Source: Brucella pecoris (GTDB lineage Bacteria; Pseudomonadota; Alphaproteobacteria; Rhizobiales; Rhizobiaceae). Taken from it: a stretch of DNA of 64,000 nt. The stretch is taken from contig NZ_VEWK01000002.1 in NCBI RefSeq assembly GCF_006376675.1, positions 310,001-374,000 of the forward strand, in the 5' to 3' direction. Both the position numbers and the translations under genes were made by a program. The notes beneath the pieces are model-generated. The model was not told where the DNA came from. It saw nothing but the letters and a program-made list of their open reading frames with translations, and ran no database searches. This document shows positions 57,501-64,000 of the stretch, in pieces (position 1 is the first letter of the stretch; each line of letters starts with the position of its first letter).

Positions 57501-57818
57501 ATGCAACACGAAACATATGCCCATATGGAAAAGCAGATCATCGAAAGCCTCCGTCTTGTGCTTGATCCTGAACTCGGATTCAATCTTGTTGATCTCGGCA
57601 TGATCTACAGCATCGACATTGGTGATGGCGGGAATGTCGATATCAGCATGACGACGACGACACCCGGCTGCCCGGCAGCGGGTTTTCTCACCGATGCCGT
57701 TCGTGCCAGCGCCGAAACTGTTGAAGGTGTCCGTGCGGTGAATGTCAAACTGACCTACGAACCGGAGTGGATTCCGGAAATGGCAATGCCTGAAGTGCAA
57801 GCGCGGTTCGCACTCTAA
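57501..57818 (+). CDS. MIP18/DUF59-family iron-sulfur assembly-type protein
   Basis: 105 aa from ATG 57501 (MQHETYAHMEKQIIESLRLV), with GAGG upstream. The MIP18 pattern DPELGFNLVDLGMIYSID and TTTTPGCPAAGFLTD (single conserved Cys) is clear, as in SufT/PaaD relatives. Such proteins assist in Fe-S or other metal-site maturation. In this unit it is likely to serve a metal centre damaged by NO or made under denitrifying conditions. A perfect terminator-like hairpin follows. Confidence 0.88.
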   Translation: MQHETYAHMEKQIIESLRLVLDPELGFNLVDLGMIYSIDIGDGGNVDISMTTTTPGCPAAGFLTDAVRASAETVEGVRAVNVKLTYEPEWIPEMAMPEVQARFAL

Positions 57819-57840
57819 GCGCCCTATACGCCAATCACCA

Positions 57841-57875
57841 AAGCCAGCGAACGGAACTGATCTGTTCGCTGGCTT
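57841..57875 (+). terminator. Terminator of the DUF2249/MIP18 unit
   Basis: 12-bp perfect stem AAGCCAGCGAAC/GTTCGCTGGCTT with an 11-nt loop, followed by CACTTTTG. It closes the four-gene unit before nirK. Confidence 0.8.
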
Positions 57876-58000
57876 CACTTTTGATCGAACCTCTTCGTTT
57901 CAGCCTTTGTTCCAGCGCAAATAAAGCAGAACATATGTCAAGCAACCAATTTAACTCATTGATATTTAACAATTAATATTACTGAACTTTCCGCATCACC

Positions 58001-58042
58001 TTGATCGCAGTCAAGGACCATCGAAACATCTCTTTCTATGAT
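58001..58042 (+). promoter_or_regulatory. NnrR/Fnr-type box and promoter of nirK
   Basis: TTGATCGCAGTCAA (58001-58014) fits the TTGAT-N4-(A/G)TCAA dyad. A -10 TATGAT lies at 58037-58042. With the box centred at 58007.5, a start near 58049 puts it at -41.5, the classic activating position. nnrR is encoded in the window, so NO-responsive control of nirK is likely. Confidence 0.8.
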
Positions 58043-58092
58043 CGGCATGACAGAGCAGGAAATGCTCGGTCCTATCGTAAAGGAGAGTATCG

Positions 58093-59223
58093 ATGGTCGA
58101 CCAGATGCAAATCAGCCGCCGCAGCATATTGGCAGGAGCCGCCCTCGCCGGAGCGCTTGCGCCGGTTCTGGCAACCACATCCGCCTGGGGACAAGGCGCG
58201 GTGAGGAAGGCAAGTGTAGCAGAAATAGCGGCACTCCCGCGCCAGAAAGTGGAGTTGGTAGACCCTCCCTTCGTGCATGCCCATAGTCAGGTTGCAGAAG
58301 GCGGACCCAAAGTGATCGAATTCACCATGGTGATTGAGGAAAAGAAGATCGTCATCGATGATGCGGGGACCGAAGTTCACGCCATGGCATTTAATGGCAC
58401 CGTTCCGGGACCGCTCATGGTCGTGCATCAGGATGATTATCTTGAACTGACCCTCATCAACCCCGAAACCAACACGCTGATGCACAATATCGACTTCCAC
58501 GCGGCAACGGGTGCGTTGGGCGGCGGCGGGCTGACCGAAATCAATCCGGGTGAGAAGACCATTCTGCGCTTCAAGGCGACGAAACCTGGCGTCTTCGTCT
58601 ACCACTGCGCACCTCCCGGAATGGTTCCATGGCACGTCGTATCGGGCATGAACGGTGCAATCATGGTGCTGCCGCGCGAGGGCCTGCATGATGGCAAAGG
58701 AAAAGCCCTGACCTATGACAAGATCTATTATGTCGGCGAACAGGATTTCTATGTGCCGCGTGACGAGGACGGGAAGTTCAAGAAATATGATGCGCCCGGT
58801 GACGCATATGAAGACACGGTCAAGGTCATGCGCACCCTCACCCCAACCCATGTCGTGTTCAACGGCGCTGTTGGTGCACTGACCGGCGACAAGGCCATGA
58901 CGGCAGCGGTCGGCGAGAAAGTCCTGATCGTCCATTCGCAGGCCAACCGCGATACGAGACCGCATCTGATCGGAGGCCACGGGGATTATGTCTGGGCGAC
59001 CGGCAAGTTCAACACGCCGCCGGATGTCGATCAGGAAACCTGGTTCATTCCGGGCGGCGCGGCCGGAGCAGCTTTCTATACGTTCCAGCAGCCCGGCATC
59101 TATGCCTATGTGAACCATAATCTGATCGAGGCCTTTGAACTCGGCGCTGCGGCCCATTTCAAGGTCACGGGTGAATGGAACGACGATCTGATGACATCGA
59201 TTCTCGCGCCATCCGGCACGTAA
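58093..59223 (+). CDS. nirK: Copper nitrite reductase NirK
   Basis: Periplasmic enzyme reducing nitrite to NO (376 aa). The N-terminal [10 protein letters not shown] is a Tat motif. The type-1 copper ligands are His131, Cys172, His181 and Met186 ([16 protein letters not shown]); the type-2 ligands include His136 and His171. The [13 protein letters not shown] loop is typical. The start follows AAGGAGAGTATCG. It has an NnrR-type promoter and is followed by a hairpin and nirV. Confidence 0.97.
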   Translation: MVDQMQISRRSILAGAALAGALAPVLATTSAWGQGAVRKASVAEIAALPRQKVELVDPPFVHAHSQVAEGGPKVIEFTMVIEEKKIVIDDAGTEVHAMAFNGTVPGPLMVVHQDDYLELTLINPETNTLMHNIDFHAATGALGGGGLTEINPGEKTILRFKATKPGVFVYHCAPPGMVPWHVVSGMNGAIMVLPREGLHDGKGKALTYDKIYYVGEQDFYVPRDEDGKFKKYDAPGDAYEDTVKVMRTLTPTHVVFNGAVGALTGDKAMTAAVGEKVLIVHSQANRDTRPHLIGGHGDYVWATGKFNTPPDVDQETWFIPGGAAGAAFYTFQQPGIYAYVNHNLIEAFELGAAAHFKVTGEWNDDLMTSILAPSGT

Positions 59224-59307
59224 AGCGAATGCATGGAGGCGCCTCAACTCCCAGGGCGCTTTCCGCAAACCTTCCCTGAATCGTGCTTTACGAAGAAAGG
59301 CTTGGGC

Positions 59308-59336
59308 TGCATCCATCTGCCTCCCGGATGGATGCA
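59308..59336 (+). promoter_or_regulatory. Perfect hairpin between nirK and nirV
   Basis: 10-bp perfect stem TGCATCCATC/GATGGATGCA with a 9-nt loop, 84 bp after nirK. No T-run follows, so it may protect the nirK message or limit read-through into nirV, not stop transcription entirely. It lies just before, or within, the likely nirV start region. Confidence 0.6.
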
Positions 59337-59351
59337 CTCCCTCGATATCCG

Positions 59352-60272
59352 ATGAACGAAGGCAGAGGAAAAAAATGCCTGCGTGATCTTGCCGTAGCCG
59401 TTCCGGCGGTTGTGCTGGCAGTCGTCGCGGGGTTGTTTGTCGTTGACGCCGTCGGGCGACCAGACCACGCAATTCCCGGCGCATCACCTGTCGGTCCCGA
59501 GACGATTGTCATCGCGCCGCGCACCATGACTTATCGGGCGGATGGCGATTTTCAGAAGAACAATTATCCTGTCGATGCCCCGTTGATCACCAGCAAACTG
59601 CAGCGGGCATTCGAGATCATGAAGTATCAGGTTAGCACGACCGATTACGAACGTTGCGTCGCTGATGGCGGCTGCCAGCCTGCCGAGACCTTGCCACACA
59701 ATCACGATGCATCCGCTGCAGATGCTCCCATAGTTGGCGTCAGCTATGATGATGCACAAAATTATGCGGACTGGCTTTCGCGAAAAACCGGCGAAATCTG
59801 GCACTTGCCCACGGACGAGCAATGGGCTTTCGCCGCTGGCTCGCGCTTTCCCGACGATGCGCTCGGCGTCGAGGACGATGCTGCAACCAATCCGGCACTG
59901 CGCTGGCTGAGGGATTATGAAAAACAAAGCGCCCGCAAACTGGACAGGAACCCTGCCAGACGTCCTGCCGGTGCATTCGGTGTCAACGAACTGGGCGTGG
60001 CCGACATCGCGGGCAATGTGTGGGAATGGACCCAGACCTGTCACCGCCGCGTCAATATCGATGCCTATGGCAAGCAGATTGCAGAAATGCCTTCATGCGG
60101 CGTTTATGTCGTCAATGGCAAACACCGCGCGGCGATGAGCTCTTTCATTCGCAACCCGAAAACCGGAGGATGCAGCGTCGGAGTCCCACCTGATAATCTT
60201 GGTTTCAGACTGGTTCGCGACAATCGCTGGCATGTTGTGATGTGGAAGCGCATCCAGAATATCGGCGCATGA
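59352..60272 (+). CDS. nirV: NirV, formylglycine-generating-enzyme-like protein
   Basis: 306 aa from the ATG at 59352 (MNEGRGKKCLRDLAVAVPAV). The frame is open to a GTG at 59283 that would start before the hairpin; ribosome-site evidence is weak for either. A membrane-anchor/signal segment is followed by an FGE-sulfatase fold with YQVSTTDYERCVADGGC, PIVGVSYDDAQNYADWLS, ELGVADIAGNVWEWTQTC and NLGFRLVRD. NirV always lies beside nirK in such clusters; its exact role is unknown. Confidence 0.9.
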   Translation: MNEGRGKKCLRDLAVAVPAVVLAVVAGLFVVDAVGRPDHAIPGASPVGPETIVIAPRTMTYRADGDFQKNNYPVDAPLITSKLQRAFEIMKYQVSTTDYERCVADGGCQPAETLPHNHDASAADAPIVGVSYDDAQNYADWLSRKTGEIWHLPTDEQWAFAAGSRFPDDALGVEDDAATNPALRWLRDYEKQSARKLDRNPARRPAGAFGVNELGVADIAGNVWEWTQTCHRRVNIDAYGKQIAEMPSCGVYVVNGKHRAAMSSFIRNPKTGGCSVGVPPDNLGFRLVRDNRWHVVMWKRIQNIGA

Positions 60273-60372
60273 GGGATTAACTGTGAATGCCCGATCCCCG
60301 GCCCCGAAAACAATTCCAAGCCCGCTTTGCTGTGCTAAAGTGAATGCGTGGTCCTGGAGTGTGAGAAACGCA

Positions 60373-61068
60373 ATGTCCATGATAGATCGCGGACTGGTCA
60401 GGAAACTGTCGCTGTTCGCAAAAATGAGCGATAGCGAACTCGATAAACTTGTTTCGTACGCCTCTATAAAACGCGTCCCTCCAGGAGAGGCAATTTTCGA
60501 ACAGGGCGACGATGCGGTTCTTTTCTATCTCCTCCTGCATGGGCGATTGAAGGTCAATCAGGTGACGCCGGACGGACAGCAGATCATTGTCCGCATGGTG
60601 CATCCCGGAGATCTTTTCGGGTTCGCCAGAGCCTTGCAGAGAAGCGATTATCCCGGCACTGCGATCGCCGTCGCTGAAAGCATTGTACTGGCCTGGCCCA
60701 CGGAGCTTTGGGATTACTTTGTCGAGCAGAATCCCGGTCTGGCAATGAATGCAATCCAGACAATCGGCAAAAGGCTGGAAGAAGCCCACACGCGTATTCG
60801 TGAAATGTCGACGGAAGAAGTAGAGCGGCGTGTCGCACACACCGTTCTGCGCCTTGCACGTCACGCAGGCCGGAAAGAAGAAGACGGCATCCGAATCGAT
60901 TTTCCGATTACGAAGCAGGATATTGCCGAAATGACCGGAACAACGCTGCATACAGTGTCACGCATTCTCACCGGCTGGGAAGCGCAAGGGTTTGTTCGCG
61001 GCGGACGCCAGAAACTGACCGTCCTCAATATGTCGGGTGTGAGACGGCTTGCCGACGGCGAGCAATAA
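60373..61068 (+). CDS. nnrR: NnrR, Crp/Fnr-family NO-responsive regulator
   Basis: 231 aa, start at the ATG at 60373 (MSMIDRGLVRKLSLFAKMSD), with GAGAAACG upstream. A cyclic-nucleotide-like sensor domain (PPGEAIFEQGDDAVLFYLLL) is followed by a winged helix, TKQDIAEMTGTTLHTVSRIL. It lacks the N-terminal Cys cluster of Fnr, so it is more like NnrR than FnrN. Its likely targets are the dyads upstream of nirK, norE and norC. Confidence 0.88.
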   Translation: MSMIDRGLVRKLSLFAKMSDSELDKLVSYASIKRVPPGEAIFEQGDDAVLFYLLLHGRLKVNQVTPDGQQIIVRMVHPGDLFGFARALQRSDYPGTAIAVAESIVLAWPTELWDYFVEQNPGLAMNAIQTIGKRLEEAHTRIREMSTEEVERRVAHTVLRLARHAGRKEEDGIRIDFPITKQDIAEMTGTTLHTVSRILTGWEAQGFVRGGRQKLTVLNMSGVRRLADGEQ

Positions 61069-61151
61069 AGCAGCAGGGAAGTATAAAATACGATAAAAAC
61101 AATTAGTTGAAAAACACTCTTCTCAAAGAGATTCGCGGCACGCTCTTCGTG

Positions 61152-61625
61152 TCATCCGAAAACTTCCCGTTCCTCGGATTTCGCTGCGAGCAGCGCCTCT
61201 ATCATCAGCTTTTCCGACAGGATATGGCGGCGCACGCTCTCCAGAAAACCACGAAGCATATATGAAATGGTGTCGGAAGCGAGGCTGGAACGGCGCTCTG
61301 CAATCGCCGTCAGGGTCTGCGACAATTCCTCGGCGGCCAGTCGGTCATAACGATGTTCTGCCTTCAGGCGTTCAATGATAGCGGTAGCAAAATGGGACTG
61401 AGCCTGCCGGCTGAAATCGGGAAACAGAACTTCTTCTTCGAGCGCATGGGTTTCGCCGACAAGGCGCGGTATAAGCATGGCTATACGCCGATACTCCTCC
61501 ATTGAAGCGTCAGTTTCGAGATCACCAGCGATTTCTTCCAACTGCAGACACAGCTCCAGCAAGTCGTGATGGTGGGTTTCAAGACGACTGACATCGACCG
61601 CGTGCAAAACTGACGATGCTTCCAT
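61152..61625 (-). CDS. Hemerythrin-like protein
   Basis: 157-aa helical bundle with DVSRLETHHHDLLELCLQLE, the His-rich THALEEEVLFPDF segment and AEHRYDRL, all possible di-iron ligands. A further SVRRHILSEKLMIE supplies the last His and Glu. In other bacteria such proteins (Ytf/DnrN/NorA-like) repair or scavenge in the presence of NO. It is downstream of a tiny membrane-protein gene and divergent from norE, sharing its promoter region. Confidence 0.85.
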   Translation of the reverse strand: MEASSVLHAVDVSRLETHHHDLLELCLQLEEIAGDLETDASMEEYRRIAMLIPRLVGETHALEEEVLFPDFSRQAQSHFATAIIERLKAEHRYDRLAAEELSQTLTAIAERRSSLASDTISYMLRGFLESVRRHILSEKLMIEALLAAKSEEREVFG

Positions 61626-61643
61626 GGCTTTGTCTCCCCCGAC

Positions 61644-61799
61644 CTACTGACCGAGGAAAAGAACGGCTGCAATCACGATGGAAGCGGCAACTGCGGATAG
61701 CGTCCCCGCGCCCTGCAATGCCCCCATACGATAGAGAACCAGCGAGAAACCGATGATCGCGGGCGTGGCGACCATGAGTCCGATCTGTGCATCCGTCAT
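61644..61799 (-). CDS. 51-residue two-helix membrane protein
   Basis: Short protein starting MTDAQIGLMVATPAIIGFS at the ATG at 61799, behind AAAGGACG. Two hydrophobic helices (about residues 8-22 and 33-48) are joined by YRMGALQGAGT. It ends 18 bp before the hemerythrin gene, so the two form one operon. I know of no assigned function. The NnrR-type dyad at 61855-61868 lies upstream, and would face this gene as well as norE. Confidence 0.7.
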   Translation of the reverse strand: MTDAQIGLMVATPAIIGFSLVLYRMGALQGAGTLSAVAASIVIAAVLFLGQ

Positions 61800-61854
61800 T
61801 GAAACGTCCTTTGCTGTTGCCACGATACAATGTCGTCGCCAGCACATTTCTTCT

Positions 61855-61868
61855 TTGCCAAAACGCAA
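61855..61868. promoter_or_regulatory. NnrR-type box between norE and the 51-residue gene
   Basis: TTGCCAAAACGCAA, matching TTG-N8-CAA. Flanks are the same as in the box at 62767-62780 (TTTGCCAAAnCGCAAAGAAGG). The centre at 61861.5 is exactly 41.5 bp before the norE ATG, so the norE transcript could be leaderless. TAGGCA at 61891-61896 may be the -10. Confidence 0.7.
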
Positions 61869-61902
61869 AGAAGGTCCGAACTGCGGGCGCTAGGCATGTT
61901 CC

Positions 61903-62466
61903 ATGTCTGGAACCGAAGAAATAGCCATAGCTGCAATAAGTTCAGAGGATCGCGCGGAAGACGATCTTCTGCTCTGGATTCTCGTGTGGAGCGAACTCAT
62001 CGCCTTCGCAATCCTGCTGATTGCGTTCATTGTGATGTCGATCATCAATGTGGAAGGGGTTGCACAGTTGCGCGCGCATCTGAGCCCAGGGCTCGCTGCA
62101 ACCAACACCGTTGTGCTGCTGATGAGCGGCTGGCAGGCGGCGGTCGCCGTGCGCAGGCGTAACGATATAAGTCAGGCTCGCCGGCCACTTTTATATGCCG
62201 CCTTTTTCGGCCTGATTTTTGTGGCAATCAAACTGGTCGAGTATTCGCATGAAATCCGGTTTGCAGGCGAGGAAGCGACGGGGTCGTTCTTCGAGCTTTA
62301 TTTTCTCCTGACCGGTTTTCACCTTTTGCATGTGTTGTTCGGTTCGGTCGTACTGGCCCTTGTCGCGTGGCGACCGACACGCTCGAATGTCCTCCTCATT
62401 ACGACACTCTGGCATGCCATCGACCTCGTATGGCTGGTGATGTTTCCCGTTCTTTATCTCGCTTGA
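61903..62466 (+). CDS. norE: NorE, cytochrome c oxidase subunit III-like protein of NO reductase cluster
   Basis: 187 aa with five to six helices; cytochrome oxidase subunit III-like fold with WSELIAFAILLIAFIVM, EYSHEIRFAGEE and LLHVLFGSVVLALVAW. Start MSGTEEIAIAA at 61903. No ribosome site is needed if the transcript is leaderless (see box at 61855-61868). It enhances NO reductase activity in other denitrifiers. norF follows after 8 bp. Confidence 0.9.
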   Translation: MSGTEEIAIAAISSEDRAEDDLLLWILVWSELIAFAILLIAFIVMSIINVEGVAQLRAHLSPGLAATNTVVLLMSGWQAAVAVRRRNDISQARRPLLYAAFFGLIFVAIKLVEYSHEIRFAGEEATGSFFELYFLLTGFHLLHVLFGSVVLALVAWRPTRSNVLLITTLWHAIDLVWLVMFPVLYLA

Positions 62467-62474
62467 GGCCCGCT

Positions 62475-62750
62475 GTGTCCGATCGCAACCACCCTTCGCT
62501 GACCCGCACATTTGTCATTCTGATTCTTCTCGCTCTAAGCGGTGCATTCATCGCAGGCACCAGCGCCGGAATGCTTGTAGGCATCGTCATCGTGTTGATC
62601 CTCGCATTTGCAAAAGGCTGGTTCGTCATTCTCGATTTCATGGAAATGCGAGGGACCAACGGCATATTGAAGCCTGCCCTGCTGGCCTGGCCTGCTGTTT
62701 TGCTCACGCTTGCTTTTGCGCGTTCCATCATTGTGCGAGCCCTCTTCTGA
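62475..62750 (+). CDS. norF: NorF, small membrane protein of NO reductase cluster
   Basis: 91 aa with a GTG start at 62475 (VSDRNHPSLTRTFVILILLA), just after the norE stop, with TTGAGG upstream. Three helices; LAFAKGWFVILDFMEMRG matches the NorF/cytochrome-oxidase-subunit-IV-like family. The longer frame to 62367 overlaps norE and is not NorF-like. It is needed for full NO reductase activity in Paracoccus. Confidence 0.88.
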   Translation: MSDRNHPSLTRTFVILILLALSGAFIAGTSAGMLVGIVIVLILAFAKGWFVILDFMEMRGTNGILKPALLAWPAVLLTLAFARSIIVRALF

Positions 62751-62766
62751 ACAACAGTGTCGGTAT

Positions 62767-62780
62767 TTGCCAAATCGCAA
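62767..62780 (+). promoter_or_regulatory. NnrR-type box upstream of norCB
   Basis: TTGCCAAATCGCAA, matching TTG-N8-CAA, and nearly identical with its flanks to the norE box at 61855-61868. If the start of transcription is near 62815, the norC mRNA has a leader of about 95 nt; GATAGA near 62800-62805 could be the -10. Confidence 0.75.
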
Positions 62781-62908
62781 AGAAGGCTTTCCTCCGACCG
62801 ATAGAACAGTCCTGTCCCGTGATGCTGGCGAGGGGATTGACCAGCCACATTATCGACGGGGGATTTGTTGCCGGGGCTTTGTCCCTCGGCCGATGAAAGG
62901 ACGAAGGG

Positions 62909-63361
62909 ATGGCAGAACGCCTAACCAAGACCGGCGCTCGAAACGTCTTCTACGGCGGGTCTATTTTCTTTTTCGCGATCTTCGTGGGGCTGACAGCGCA
63001 CAGCCACTACTACATGAAAACGACTTCCACGGATGAATCCACGCTGACGGAAGCGGTCGCGCGCGGCAAGCACATCTGGGAGAAAAACTCCTGCATCAAT
63101 TGCCACACGCTGCTTGGCGAAGGCGCTTATTTTGCACCCGAGCTTGGCAATGTCTGGAAGCGCTGGGGCGGCGAAGAAGACCCCGAAGGCGCACGCGAGA
63201 CGATGAAAGCCTGGATGCAGGCACAACCTACCGGGATCGAAGGGCGTCGCCAGATGCCTCAGTTCAACCTGAGCGAACAGGAACTCAACGATCTGGCTGA
63301 TTTCCTCGAATGGACCAGCCGCATCAAGACGCAGGACTGGCCGCCCAACGAGGCAGGCTGA
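62909..63361 (+). CDS. norC: Nitric oxide reductase cytochrome c subunit NorC
   Basis: 150-aa membrane-anchored cytochrome c, start behind AAGGACGAAGGG. An N-terminal anchor helix (about residues 13-30) precedes the heme motif CINCH (Cys62, Cys65, His66), with a conserved Met in RRQMPQF as the sixth ligand. It delivers electrons to NorB. The norB ATG is 27 bp downstream. Confidence 0.97.
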   Translation: MAERLTKTGARNVFYGGSIFFFAIFVGLTAHSHYYMKTTSTDESTLTEAVARGKHIWEKNSCINCHTLLGEGAYFAPELGNVWKRWGGEEDPEGARETMKAWMQAQPTGIEGRRQMPQFNLSEQELNDLADFLEWTSRIKTQDWPPNEAG

Positions 63362-63387
63362 GCGCGGGATGAACGGAGTTACACGAT

Positions 63388-64000
63388 ATGAAATATGAAA
63401 GCCAAAAGGTCGCGATGCTCTATTTCTATGGAGCACTCGTCCTGTTCATTGCGCAGGTCGCATTCGGCGTTCTCGCCGGTACGATCTATGTTCTGCCCAA
63501 TACGCTCTCCGAGCTGCTGCCCTTCAACATCGTCCGCATGATCCATACCAATGCGCTGGTCGTCTGGCTGCTGATGGGCTTCATGGGCTCGACCTATTAT
63601 CTGCTGCCGGAAGAAACGGAAACCGAGCTCTACAGCACCAAACTCGCCGTCATCCAGTTCTGGCTGTTCTTCGTGGCGGCCGGTGTCGCTGTTGTCGGCT
63701 ATCTGTTCCATATTCACGAGGGGCGTGAATTTCTCGAACAGCCATTCATCATCAAGGTCGGCATCGTCGTCGTCTGCCTGATCTTCCTGTTCAATATCAC
63801 GTTGACGGCGCTCAAGGGCCGCAAGACGACCGTGACCAACATCCTTTTGTTCGGTCTGTGGGGGCTGGCGCTGTTCTTCCTGTTCGCCTTCTACAATCCG
63901 ATCAATCTCGCGCTCGACAAGCTCTACTGGTGGTATGTCATCCATCTGTGGGTTGAAGGCGTGTGGGAACTCATCATGGCGTCGATCCTCGCCTTCCTGA
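63388..64000 (+). CDS. norB: Nitric oxide reductase large subunit NorB, N-terminal part (cut by window edge)
   Basis: About 204 codons are visible, starting MKYESQKVAMLYFYGALVLF with CGGAG upstream. It is the heme b/b3 and FeB catalytic subunit. Helix 2 carries the low-spin heme His in IVRMIHTNALVVWLLMGFM, and the YYLLPEETETEL loop follows. HLWVEGVWELIMASILAF at the edge includes an FeB-site helix with the essential Glu. norQ and norD are expected beyond 64000. Confidence 0.97.
   Translation, partial: MKYESQKVAMLYFYGALVLFIAQVAFGVLAGTIYVLPNTLSELLPFNIVRMIHTNALVVWLLMGFMGSTYYLLPEETETELYSTKLAVIQFWLFFVAAGVAVVGYLFHIHEGREFLEQPFIIKVGIVVVCLIFLFNITLTALKGRKTTVTNILLFGLWGLALFFLFAFYNPINLALDKLYWWYVIHLWVEGVWELIMASILAFL

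Noticed and set aside
57459..59487. Large minus-strand frames opposite MIP18 and nirK
   Set aside because: Shadows of well-supported plus-strand genes.
1..64000. CRISPR array, prophage or insertion sequence
   Set aside because: No regularly spaced direct repeats, no cas, transposase, integrase or phage genes were seen.

Overview
The window comes from an alphaproteobacterium of the Brucellaceae (Brucella/Ochrobactrum group). This rests on the Rhizobiales-type nuo operon with a long NuoE and an extra GFA-type gene, a BepDE-like RND pump, Cu-type nitrite reductase with NirV and NnrR, clade I NosZ with NosX, and many dispersed hairpin repeats containing CCGAAA/TTTCGG. The species cannot be fixed from the sequence alone.

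Layout. 1-13281: the respiratory complex I operon nuoA to nuoM, minus strand, running off the left edge inside nuoM, with a GFA-family gene between nuoC and nuoD. 13682-15857: a lipoprotein hydrolase, a 31-codon membrane ORF, and two tRNA-Asp genes in a 226-bp duplication. 16055-22017: a TetR regulator with an SRPBCC protein, a TAXI-type TRAP transporter, and the Na+/H+ antiporter nhaA behind a structured leader. 22070-31061: a complete nitrous oxide reductase operon nosRZDFYLX. 31205-38687: ecotin, an AstE/AspA-like protein, an RND efflux pump, an HdeD-like protein and MgtC. 38972-46134: a GntP-type transporter and a split urease locus (ureJ-ureF on plus; ureD-A-B-C-utp on minus) with no ureE or ureG. 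46396-52312: mostly envelope and secreted proteins. 52798-54874: an M20 amidohydrolase and an orphan amino-acid-binding protein. 55273-64000: a nitrite/NO region made of a four-gene DUF2249/membrane/DUF2249/MIP18 cluster, nirK-nirV-nnrR, a hemerythrin gene with a tiny membrane-protein gene, norEF and norC-norB (cut by the right edge).

Together the nir, nor and nos genes reduce nitrite through NO and N2O to N2, using electrons that enter the chain at complex I. Fnr/NnrR-type dyads lie upstream of nirK, norE, norC and, with a mismatch, nosR, so NnrR probably controls them together. The least understood parts are the DUF2249 cluster beside nirK, the mutually exclusive hairpins in the nhaA leader, the hairpin that includes the tRNA-Asp 3' ends, and the urease locus lacking its nickel-delivery genes.
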